Of a DNA stretch of 14,246 nucleotides, positions 7,090 through 14,246 are shown in pieces. The notes beneath the pieces were generated by a model. The model did no database searches. It had not been told where the DNA came from and saw only the letters and a program-made list of their open reading frames with translations. Made by a program: the position numbers and the translations under genes. Every line of letters starts with the position of its first letter. The first letter of the stretch is position 1. The stretch is taken from assembly GCA_031268055.1 (NCBI GenBank), contig JAIRXY010000225.1, positions 1 through 14,246 of the forward strand. The letters run 5' to 3'. The DNA comes from Prevotellaceae bacterium. Lineage in GTDB: Bacteria; Bacteroidota; Bacteroidia; Bacteroidales; UBA932.

Positions 7090-8880
7090 TCAATGGTCAT
7101 CGTTATCAGCCGAGCAAGCTTTATCGTATGGCCAGATTTCCTCGCAGGGCGTTCCCCTGTATACGGCGTTACCCATCATGTCGAAGCGCGGCCACAGCTG
7201 GTCGTCAAGCACAGGGATAAAGTGTATCATGTCCAAGAACATATCGGTATTTCTGCCGCGGTCTATCACGTCGCACCTAAGCGTGTGCCTCCCCGTCGAT
7301 TTCACCTCTATCGTACCCCAAAGGCGCGAGTTGAGCTCTCCTCTTCTTTCTTTTGCCATGTATCGCCTCATTCCCGTTCCCTCAAGGGTAGCGGCAGCCG
7401 TTTCGGTGTCGTAGTACTCGGAGAAGTTCACCGCGCCCAGCTGCTGGCTTTCCTGTCCTTCCTGCATGAAGGTAGCCCGCACCCTGCACGTGGTAACATC
7501 CGCTCGCCGGAAGCAGACCCACACCTTGTAAATTCCCTCTGTGAGCAGCGGCAGCGTAAAGTCGACCCTCGAAAGCCTGTACCACCTGATGGTAAGGTAA
7601 TCGCGGTTGACCACCTGCCAGTTGTTGGAGTAAGCTCCCTGAAACCCGTATCCAAACTCGCCGTATGTGCTAACGCCGGAGGCAAGGGTCATTTTCATCT
7701 CCGTGAAGGTTTGCGCCACGTCCCAGGGTATGCCAAAGCCCGACTTCCGAAAGCGGCTGTCCTTCATTACCTCCGGCTGCTCGGCCACATCCCAGAACAC
7801 CGCCTGCGCTCCCCGCGTTTGGGGGCCTATGTATCCGTTCACCTCCAGCAGCACCCCGTTGTAGCAGCTCAAATCGGTATAGTCCGATTCCTTATCAATG
7901 GGCATCCCCCTTTCGTAGGTATCTTTGTTGATATATTCGTTTACCAGCAGGCTATCTTTTTTTACCTTAAACATAATAGCTTGGTTGGGCGCAAGCGACT
8001 GAAGCGCGCTTGCGTTCGACAAGTCAACTACGTAGTACAGGCCTTTCAGACAGTGGTAGGCGGCAAAGCTCCACAGCAGCTCATCGCCGCTGCTAATGCC
8101 GGGCAAGGCCTTGCGCAGGTGCACTATCAGGCTGTCTACGTTGGGGATTCCCATGTCCAGAAACGCCGCGTTGCTCTGCACAAGCACGCTATACCACACG
8201 TTATCCTCCTTGCTGTTAGTCAGCGTATCAATCCAGCCCGTAACCCGCATAATTTCCTTAAAGAGCGAGTATTCTTCGGGTAGCGCCGCTATTCGCTCGC
8301 CGCAGGTTTCCGCAGGCGGCTCCAGCACGCGGTCTATCTTATGGATGTAGCCGTTGGCTGCCTGAATATCCTTTTGCAGGATGTTGGCCTGCCGGTTGAT
8401 CTGAATGGTAATGCTGCCGTTATCATTAATTGTTTTGGTAGTTAGATATTTGGCCAGCATGGTGGCCAGCGGCAGCCTGCCGCCAACAAAGTCGGCTGTA
8501 GCAAACGCCACCTGATCTTCAACGCTATGGCGCACTACGTGGTACTTGACAACTTGCGCGCACTCGTCGGGCGAAAGCTCCGCCACAGACGACTTTCCCT
8601 TCTCCTGCAGGTAAATGCGTACAGCATCGTTGGAGGGCACAAAGCAGGTGTAGATGCCGTAGGCATGTAGCATGTCACGAAAATTTGCCCTGTCGACTAT
8701 TTCCAAAAATGCAGACATCGAGGAGTCCTCCTGCGTGATGTAGTCATCAATCGTCAGCGCATCTGAGGTGAGGAATGTTTTTCCATACATCTCATCTCTG
8801 CATGAGCTGTACTGCGCTATAGCGGCTACCGCCAGGAGCGCCAATAGCGATAAGCGTACTATTTTTGCTGCGTGTTTCAT
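7090..8880 (-). CDS. FAS1 (fasciclin) domain surface lipoprotein B
   Basis: The ATG at 8880 is chosen because it opens a clean signal sequence (MKHAAKIVRLSLLALLAVAA) ending YSSC, with the probable lipidated Cys at 27; the frame is open further upstream only from a TTG at 8934. This gives 596 residues. The first FAS1 domain is at about 53-190, with the H1-like YTCFVPSNDAVRIY (77-90) and H2-like NGYIHKIDRVLEPP (176-189). The second is at about 200-353, with WYSVLVQSNAAFLD (229-242) and NGVLLEVNGYIGP (341-353). A beta-rich C-terminal region follows and contains MFLDMIHFIPV (547-557), matching the end of lipoprotein A, then a tail of about 40 residues. The Tyr at lipobox position -3 is weak. The protein probably sits on the cell surface and works with the neighbouring SusCD systems; its ligand is unknown. 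Confidence 0.9.
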   Translation of the reverse strand: MKHAAKIVRLSLLALLAVAAIAQYSSCRDEMYGKTFLTSDALTIDDYITQEDSSMSAFLEIVDRANFRDMLHAYGIYTCFVPSNDAVRIYLQEKGKSSVAELSPDECAQVVKYHVVRHSVEDQVAFATADFVGGRLPLATMLAKYLTTKTINDNGSITIQINRQANILQKDIQAANGYIHKIDRVLEPPAETCGERIAALPEEYSLFKEIMRVTGWIDTLTNSKEDNVWYSVLVQSNAAFLDMGIPNVDSLIVHLRKALPGISSGDELLWSFAAYHCLKGLYYVVDLSNASALQSLAPNQAIMFKVKKDSLLVNEYINKDTYERGMPIDKESDYTDLSCYNGVLLEVNGYIGPQTRGAQAVFWDVAEQPEVMKDSRFRKSGFGIPWDVAQTFTEMKMTLASGVSTYGEFGYGFQGAYSNNWQVVNRDYLTIRWYRLSRVDFTLPLLTEGIYKVWVCFRRADVTTCRVRATFMQEGQESQQLGAVNFSEYYDTETAAATLEGTGMRRYMAKERRGELNSRLWGTIEVKSTGRHTLRCDVIDRGRNTDMFLDMIHFIPVLDDQLWPRFDMMGNAVYRGTPCEEIWPYDKACSADNDDH

Positions 8881-8938
8881 ACGTAAATAATAAATTAAAA
8901 AATATAGCAATTCGTCTTCAAGGGTGTACACCAATTTC

Positions 8939-8965
8939 GCGGCAAGGTTTAGCTACCTGCGCCGC
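8939..8965 (-). other. Imperfect stem-loop between SusD 1 and FAS1 lipoprotein B
   Basis: In the 97-bp gap, GCGGC and GCCGC form an outer stem and AGG/CCT an inner stem, separated by a small asymmetric internal loop, with an 8-nt loop. On the minus strand it lies 12 bp after the SusD 1 stop and is followed by GAAATTGG, not a T-run. It could act as an mRNA stability or partial attenuation element after the SusCD genes. The pairing is seen by eye only; function is inference. Confidence 0.35.
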
Positions 8966-8977
8966 TGCCCCACCCCG

Positions 8978-10576
8978 TCAGTACTGCAAGTAAAACTCGT
9001 TTTGTATCAAATTTTTGTTTATTTCTACTGTGTTAACGTATATAGGCCAGTAGAGAAACCAGCTGTTGGTGTACTTCACCTGCAAGCTAGCCTGCTTCTC
9101 CGGCGGGGCGCTGTTGATGGCCAGCTGCATCAGGTATTCACGGTTTTCATCGTTTACGCCGTAGCTGTCACGGCGAGCAAACCTTAGCACGTCGTACCAG
9201 CGCTTACCCTCAAAGGCAAGCTCGCGGGCGCGCTCGTTCAGTATCAGCTTTTCCAAGGCTTTTCCGTTAATCGGGGTACCCGGATCGCTGTCGGAGTTCT
9301 CCACGGCATTGGCTCTTTCTCTGATTTGGCGCACCAAGCCGTAAGCTTCGCTAAGCAGCGCTTGGCTGTTGCCCCGAATGCCAAGCTGATTCAGGGCTTC
9401 GGCCTTCATTAGAATAATATCGGCGTAGCGGTAAACTATCCAGTGGGGAAACTCCTGCGACGTCCGCAAGATATTACCCGACCGGCTGGTGCCAACGTAC
9501 TTCCAGAGGTAGCCGCCTCTGTAGGAAAAGCTGCTGCCCCGCACGTCTTCGGCCTCCTTGTCGCGCTCGCTTTCGGGAAAAACAAGCTCATCCAAAATCA
9601 AATCGTTGGATGTTATCTTGGGACGGTTGGAGTTAAAGAGGTCGTAGAACGGGTTGGCCAACGTTTCGTGCTGCTTGGGAAACTGCAGCTCAAAAATGCT
9701 CTCCACGCAGTTGCCAACAATATACAGCTGGTCAAACAGGTAATCGGCATCGGAGGTGTTGGCGTAGTACACCGTATCTACCACAACGCTTGCGTTGTCG
9801 AGCACCTGCACCAGCTCTCGGCTTACCGGAATTAGCGAAAACTGCCCGGAGCCAATGATGCGCGTACAGAGCTCGCTACACTTTTCATAATTTTCCTGCC
9901 ACAGGTAAATGTCTGCAAGCAAAGCCATTGCCGCCCAGCATGTTATTCTGCCTTTGCTCTGATCGTTGCTGTCGTAGGCAATGGGCAAGTCGCTTAACAC
10001 CGACTCCAAATGCAAAATCAGCGAATCCAGTATCGCTCCGCCGTCGGTTTTGGCGTAGTAGTAATCCTGCGTATCGTCGTCGGAGGCTTTAAGCACCAGC
10101 GGCACGTCTTTGAACGAGCGCACTAAGTAGAAGTACATCAGGCTACGAATGGCGGTTACCTCGCCTATGTACTGCAGGTAGAGGTTGTCGTTAAACGTTT
10201 GATCTTGCTCCTTTACCAGCGCCGCCTTTTCAATCACCTTGTTGCACTGGTTAATGGTGGCGTAAAATTCGTCCCACTTAACAATCGCATTTTCAGGCGT
10301 AATTTCACCGCGCATAATGTACAGCAAGGCCGAGCCGCTCGCCGAGGTTGAGGCTATCATGTCGGCTCGCGCCTCGCCCCAGTAAATAAAGTTGTTTACC
10401 ATGTTCTTGTTCAGCAGCGACGAGTAGCATCCAATCACCACAGAGTGCACATCCTCTTTTGTTTTCCAGTAATCGTCCTCCACCACGCCATCGTAGGGCT
10501 TTAAATCAAGCCAGCCGGTGCACGATGATAGGGCGGCCGCAAGCGCTACAGCGCTGTATAAATATTTTCTTTGCAT
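8978..10576 (-). CDS. SusD/RagB-like outer-membrane lipoprotein 1
   Basis: The ATG at 10576 is preferred over an upstream GTG at 10600 because it gives a clean lipoprotein signal, MQRKYLYSAVALAAALSSC, with a good lipobox (LSSC) and lipidated Cys at 19. This yields 532 residues, normal for SusD. The mature start TGWLDLKPYDG and an early SusD core (DDYWKTKEDVHSVVIGCYSSL, about 34-54) are typical. TPR-like helices include WAAMALLADIYLWQENYEKC (214-233). The C-terminal signature ILNERARELAFEGKRWYDVLRFARR is the SusD hallmark. It follows transporter 1 by 26 bp, so the two should form a SusCD complex in which SusD is the surface lid and ligand-binding partner. The substrate cannot be inferred. Confidence 0.96.
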   Translation of the reverse strand: MQRKYLYSAVALAAALSSCTGWLDLKPYDGVVEDDYWKTKEDVHSVVIGCYSSLLNKNMVNNFIYWGEARADMIASTSASGSALLYIMRGEITPENAIVKWDEFYATINQCNKVIEKAALVKEQDQTFNDNLYLQYIGEVTAIRSLMYFYLVRSFKDVPLVLKASDDDTQDYYYAKTDGGAILDSLILHLESVLSDLPIAYDSNDQSKGRITCWAAMALLADIYLWQENYEKCSELCTRIIGSGQFSLIPVSRELVQVLDNASVVVDTVYYANTSDADYLFDQLYIVGNCVESIFELQFPKQHETLANPFYDLFNSNRPKITSNDLILDELVFPESERDKEAEDVRGSSFSYRGGYLWKYVGTSRSGNILRTSQEFPHWIVYRYADIILMKAEALNQLGIRGNSQALLSEAYGLVRQIRERANAVENSDSDPGTPINGKALEKLILNERARELAFEGKRWYDVLRFARRDSYGVNDENREYLMQLAINSAPPEKQASLQVKYTNSWFLYWPIYVNTVEINKNLIQNEFYLQY

Positions 10577-10602
10577 TCTCTTAAAAATTAAAAATTGCAC
10601 GT

Positions 10603-13600
10603 CTAAAATGTTGCGTTAATGCCAAACATGAACTCTATGTTGCTTGGCGCCTTCGATTCGTCGTAGCCTATGGAGTAAATATCCTTGGATACGTTGCGTA
10701 TGCTAACCTCCGGATTCATTCCGGTGTAGTTTGTCCACGTGTAAAGGTTGTACACGGTAAAGTTTAGCCCCAGGTCCGAGAGCCCTATTTTTTTCACCAG
10801 CGCCTTATCGAAGCTGTACCTCAACGTCAGCGATTTGAACTTCATGAAGGAGCCATCCTCCACGTACCTGTCGGAGCCCAGCCAGTTGTAGCCGTCCCTG
10901 AAGAGCGCGCGCGGCAAAAGTCCCTCCGGCGCTTCTTCGGGGTTGTCGTATGGGTGCGTCCACCGGCGCAAGACAGCGGTACTCTGGTTGCTAAAATCGT
11001 TCATTTTTTCCATCTCCATTTTGGTAGAGTTCACAATGTCAAATCCGTAGCGGAAGTAGAAGTAGGCGTCGAGCGACCAGCCCTTGTACCTTATAGAAGG
11101 GCCAAATCCACCGTACAGCAATGGGTTAGCGTTGCCCAAATACACAATATCCATGTAGTCGATGTTGCCATCATGGTTAATATCGCCATACTTAGCGTCG
11201 CCAGCCTTAAATACGTAGCCGTTGGTTGGGTACCAAAACTGCATCTGTACCGGCATAAGCTCGCCCTTGTCGTTGTACGTATAAATCTTCTCGCCGGTAA
11301 CGCCCCGCGCAATGGTTTGGTCGTCGTTGAGGTAAACCCCTTCGTAGCGGTATCCGTAGAACGACCCAAGCGGGTTGCCCTCCTGTATGCGCGCCATAAA
11401 CTTACCGTTGTCGGCGGTGGCCGTTGTAGAGAGCGGTACGTTGTCGCTCAGCGAGCGTATCATGTTCTGGTTTCTCGAAAGCTGCACCCGAAAGTCTACC
11501 TGCCAATCCTGCCTTTTTAGGGGGGTAGTAAATATGCTCAGCTCCCACCCGTCGTTATCCATAGTACCCACGTTCATGTATATGGAGCTTACGCCGGAAA
11601 CGTTCGGGATGCCTACTTTTTCAAACAGCAGGTCGTTGGTGGTTTTTCGGTACCAGTTAAAGTCAATATTCACGCGGTTGTTGAAGGCAATGAGGTTGGC
11701 GCCAAGGTTGAGCTCGCTGCTCATTTCCCAGCGCAGGTTGCTCAGCGTCATGCCGGTGGGGTATACCCCCAGCTCGTTCAAGTAGCTGTAGGTATATGAG
11801 CTGTAGCGGTTATAGTACAGGTAGTTCTTGTCCGGCACCTTGCCGCTCTGCCCGTAGCTGGCGCGAAGGCTCAGGTCGTTCAAAAATTTCAGCTCGCGCA
11901 CGTAAGGCTCGCCCGATATCCTCCAGCGCCCCGACAAGCTCGGAAAGTAGCCAAACCTGTAGCTTGGGCCAAAGCGTGAGTTGCCGTCGGCGGTGATTAC
12001 TCCGTCGATGATATACCGGTCAAAAAAGCTCCACCCAACAAACATGGTAGCCTGCACCTGCCGCTCCTGCGACATGCCCGAGTTGGGCGATATGAGCCGC
12101 GAAAGGTTTGAGGGGTCGGTGAGGTAGATGGAGGCCGTGTTGGACGACAGCGCCGAAAATGCCTCCGTTTGCTTATCGGTGGTGTTGAGCTTCACAAGCG
12201 AATTGAGCTTAGCCCACTCGGTAATCTTCGATACAAACGACAGGGTATTATTTATCTGAACAATAAATGTTTCTTCATCGGCGTCCTGCGCGCGGTTGAC
12301 CGAATTTTCTATCCACGGACGGCCGGTAGCAACCTGCGGCAAAGAGCCTTTGTTTTTTTTGCTGCTGATATCAAAGCCCACCGTGCCGGTATACTCCAGC
12401 TTCCCCGGCAGGATCTGGTATTGCAGCGTAAAAACGGGGCGAACACGGTCGTCGATTACGGCGCGGCTGCTCTCGTAAGCCATTGCAACAGGGTTGTATA
12501 TCCCCTTCTCATTTTTGCTCAAATCGGCGTCTAAAAAGCTACCCTGAGGCGTTTCGGCAGGCGAAAAGTAGTTGGGGGTAAGCACGCCCTCCGTCGTATA
12601 CTCATACACCGACTGGCTGGGCATCTTGGTGTACGTTGTTGCGAGCAGGTCTTTCATAAAGGCGTTGTTGCTCTCTCCGTGCACGTAGCTCATATCGGCA
12701 ACAACGCGTATGCGGTCGGAAATTTGGTAGCTCAGGTTGAGGGTTGTGGTAAACCTGTTGTAGCTGGTATTGATAATATTGCCATCTTCGCTCAGGTAGC
12801 CCGCCGATATTCGGTACAGCGCCTTCTCGCCGCCCCCCGACAGGGCAAAGTTGTGCTCCTGCTTAAAGGCCGTTTTTTGTACTTCGCTTACCCAGTCGGT
12901 ATTTTGGCCGTAGTTGTAAAAGTCGTAGGGGTTGTTGGGGTCGCGCGCAAACTCCGGGTAGAGATCCAAGTTCAGCGGAGAGCCGGCGTTGGCGGCCGAT
13001 TCGAGGATAAGCGTAGAGTACTGGTCGCCGTTGAGCGTGGGTATGGCGTCGCGCGGCGCCGACACGGTGCCCTTAAAGCTGTACGAAAGGCGAGGCTTTC
13101 CCATGCTGCCGCGCTTGGTGGTAATCATCAGCACCCCGTTGGCGCCCTTGCTGCCGTACATCGCGGTAGAGGCGGCATCCTTGAGAACGGTAATTTCCTG
13201 AATATCGCTGGGCGATATGTTCAGCAGCTGCGAGTAGTTTTCTTCGTCGGCTGTGGCAAAGTCGAAATCCGACGATATGGTGGTCTCGTATGGAAGGCCG
13301 TTGACCACAATGAGCGGGTCGGAGTTGTTGTTGATGGAAGCCGTGCCGCGTATGCGAATGGACATGCCCGAGCCCGGCTGACCCGAGTTGGCAACAATAT
13401 CTACGCCTGCCAGCCGCCCCTGCAGCGCCTGATCGACGGAAGTTACCGGAAGAGCGTCAATATCCTTTGTATCCAGCTTGCTGTAGGCATACGTCATATC
13501 CCTTTCGTCGATGCCGAGCGCCCCCACCCTCACCTGCTTCTGCGCCGAAATAACCACCTCGTCTATATCTGTCGATGACTCTTCCAAGGACACATTGATA

Positions 13601-13902
13601 ACAGCCTTGCTATCAATAGCAATCGTTTGGCTTTTGTAGCCCAAATACGAAAACACCAGCTTGTGCCCTGCCACATTTTGTACGGTAAGGCTGTAGCTAC
13701 CGCTCATATCCGATTGGGTACCGCTGATAGTACGGTTATCCTTGTCGGTTTCGATAATGCTTACGCCAACCAAAGCTGCGCCTGCGCTACTTTTATCAAC
13801 CACCTTTCCTCTGATAAGCACCTTACTCTGAGCATAAAGCATTTCGGCAGGCATGGCTGCGGAAAGCGAAATAAAGGTTAGTATTTGAAACAGCTTCCTC
13901 AT
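10603..13902 (-). CDS. SusC-like TonB-dependent outer-membrane transporter 1
   Basis: This 1099-residue protein has canonical SusC architecture. A signal peptide is cleaved near LYA-QS (24/25). A carboxypeptidase-regulatory-like domain spans about 28-108. A TonB-box-like DEVVISA lies at 114-120. The plug at about 143-265 contains SIRIRGTASINNNSDPLIVV and the signature ITVLKDAASTAMYGSKGANG. A long beta-barrel follows, ending in Phe (GINATF), as is common for outer-membrane barrels. A loop at 907-918 (DINHDGNIDYMD) matches a calcium-binding EF-hand or dockerin-like pattern. The family imports glycans, peptides or other large ligands across the outer membrane with TonB-ExbBD energy. It is the first complete gene of the cluster, 62 bp downstream of a partial gene, and pairs with SusD 1. 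No confident promoter was found in the short upstream gap. Confidence 0.97.
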   Translation of the reverse strand: MRKLFQILTFISLSAAMPAEMLYAQSKVLIRGKVVDKSSAGAALVGVSIIETDKDNRTISGTQSDMSGSYSLTVQNVAGHKLVFSYLGYKSQTIAIDSKAVINVSLEESSTDIDEVVISAQKQVRVGALGIDERDMTYAYSKLDTKDIDALPVTSVDQALQGRLAGVDIVANSGQPGSGMSIRIRGTASINNNSDPLIVVNGLPYETTISSDFDFATADEENYSQLLNISPSDIQEITVLKDAASTAMYGSKGANGVLMITTKRGSMGKPRLSYSFKGTVSAPRDAIPTLNGDQYSTLILESAANAGSPLNLDLYPEFARDPNNPYDFYNYGQNTDWVSEVQKTAFKQEHNFALSGGGEKALYRISAGYLSEDGNIINTSYNRFTTTLNLSYQISDRIRVVADMSYVHGESNNAFMKDLLATTYTKMPSQSVYEYTTEGVLTPNYFSPAETPQGSFLDADLSKNEKGIYNPVAMAYESSRAVIDDRVRPVFTLQYQILPGKLEYTGTVGFDISSKKNKGSLPQVATGRPWIENSVNRAQDADEETFIVQINNTLSFVSKITEWAKLNSLVKLNTTDKQTEAFSALSSNTASIYLTDPSNLSRLISPNSGMSQERQVQATMFVGWSFFDRYIIDGVITADGNSRFGPSYRFGYFPSLSGRWRISGEPYVRELKFLNDLSLRASYGQSGKVPDKNYLYYNRYSSYTYSYLNELGVYPTGMTLSNLRWEMSSELNLGANLIAFNNRVNIDFNWYRKTTNDLLFEKVGIPNVSGVSSIYMNVGTMDNDGWELSIFTTPLKRQDWQVDFRVQLSRNQNMIRSLSDNVPLSTTATADNGKFMARIQEGNPLGSFYGYRYEGVYLNDDQTIARGVTGEKIYTYNDKGELMPVQMQFWYPTNGYVFKAGDAKYGDINHDGNIDYMDIVYLGNANPLLYGGFGPSIRYKGWSLDAYFYFRYGFDIVNSTKMEMEKMNDFSNQSTAVLRRWTHPYDNPEEAPEGLLPRALFRDGYNWLGSDRYVEDGSFMKFKSLTLRYSFDKALVKKIGLSDLGLNFTVYNLYTWTNYTGMNPEVSIRNVSKDIYSIGYDESKAPSNIEFMFGINATF

Positions 13903-13964
13903 TTGATTTTATATTTTTGCATACTATCTACAGATTTACTATTTTAATCGCGCCCATAGTAGCG

Positions 13965-14246
13965 TCAATTCGGCTTATAGGCCAAAAAGCCATCAACTTC
14001 ATGCAGCACCGCCTTAGGGCCAAACAGGTTGCTACGATTTTCGCCTGCCTCTACCGCTACAGACCGCTGCTCCGACAAAGGCTCGGCCAGCTCGTGGGTC
14101 ACAAACTGTAGGTTGTTGTTAACCTTGCTTACTTCTACAAAGGTGCTGGTTTGCACATAATTTATCTCTGTTTTTAGCGCCGTAGCAATAACGGCGTTAT
14201 CCTGCAGGGCGCCCGAGCTAAATACCACCTTGCTATACCCGTCATT
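13965..14246 (-). CDS. 3' end of an unidentified gene (N-terminus beyond the right edge)
   Basis: A frame open to the right edge encodes 93 residues, starting NDGYSKVVFSS and ending DGFLAYKPN before a TGA at 13967-13965. A start inside the window (GTG at 14228) is possible in principle, but the frame continues to the edge without a stop and the fragment looks like a C-terminus. It has no Cys, no membrane segment and no motif I recognise. Codon use and strand match the downstream genes, and the 62-bp gap to transporter 1 fits cotranscription, though a promoter in that gap cannot be excluded. No function is assigned. Confidence 0.6.
   Translation of the reverse strand, partial: NDGYSKVVFSSGALQDNAVIATALKTEINYVQTSTFVEVSKVNNNLQFVTHELAEPLSEQRSVAVEAGENRSNLFGPKAVLHEVDGFLAYKPN

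Noticed and set aside
7093..8283. Long plus-strand open frame opposite FAS1 lipoprotein B
   Set aside because: It is fully antisense to a gene with clear FAS1 motifs and a lipoprotein signal. Its translation has no domain-like character, and long antisense frames are expected from this codon usage.
8881..8934. Upstream TTG start adding 18 residues to FAS1 lipoprotein B
   Set aside because: The added residues are acidic and hydrophobic before the natural MKHAAK signal start, and the A/T-rich leader lies immediately before the ATG at 8880.
10577..10600. Upstream GTG start adding eight residues to SusD 1
   Set aside because: The ATG at 10576 opens directly into a standard lipoprotein signal with LSSC; the extension would spoil the positively charged start.
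12679..13578. 299-codon plus-strand open frame opposite the plug and barrel of transporter 1
   Set aside because: It is antisense to highly conserved SusC motifs, and its Val/Arg/Ala-rich translation looks like a reverse-complement shadow.
13903..13964. Promoter for transporter 1 (TAAATCTG on the minus strand, one mismatch to TAnnTTTG)
   Set aside because: No TTTG-like element is seen at the expected distance, and A/T-rich leaders give such near matches by chance.

Overview
The window reads as Bacteroidota DNA, most likely Bacteroidales by gene content. The evidence is two SusC/SusD outer-membrane pairs, Bacteroidota-style lipoprotein signals, A/T-rich leaders without clear Shine-Dalgarno sequences, and heptamer intergenic repeats of a kind often seen in this phylum. 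The genus cannot be fixed from the sequence. All supported genes lie on the minus strand, so transcription runs from right to left.

In transcription order the layout is: the 3' end of an unidentified gene (right edge to 13965); SusC-like TonB-dependent transporter 1 (13902-10603); SusD-like lipoprotein 1 (10576-8978); FAS1 (fasciclin) lipoprotein B (8880-7090); FAS1 lipoprotein A (7023-5338); a divergent SusC-like transporter 2 (5301-2077); a 377-bp repeat-filled spacer (2076-1700); and SusD-like lipoprotein 2 (1699 to the left edge, last part missing). Apart from the 377-bp spacer, the gaps are 26 to 97 bp, so one polycistronic unit is plausible.

The layout suggests a cell-surface capture and import machine: two SusCD pairs on either side of two two-domain FAS1 lipoproteins. 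Both FAS1 proteins have a beta-rich C-terminal region ending in a similar FLD-x-I motif. No glycoside hydrolase, polysaccharide lyase, sulfatase, peptidase or regulator is visible, so the ligand cannot be named. The genes flanking the window would be decisive.

The main non-coding oddity is the spacer between transporter 2 and its SusD partner. It carries two diverged direct repeats, a 28-bp perfect palindrome, a 9-10-nt minisatellite that is G-rich on the transcribed-RNA strand, short hairpins and a 7-nt tandem repeat. SusC and SusD genes normally sit almost back to back. This spacer may therefore be an insertion hot spot, and it may alter expression of the SusD gene.
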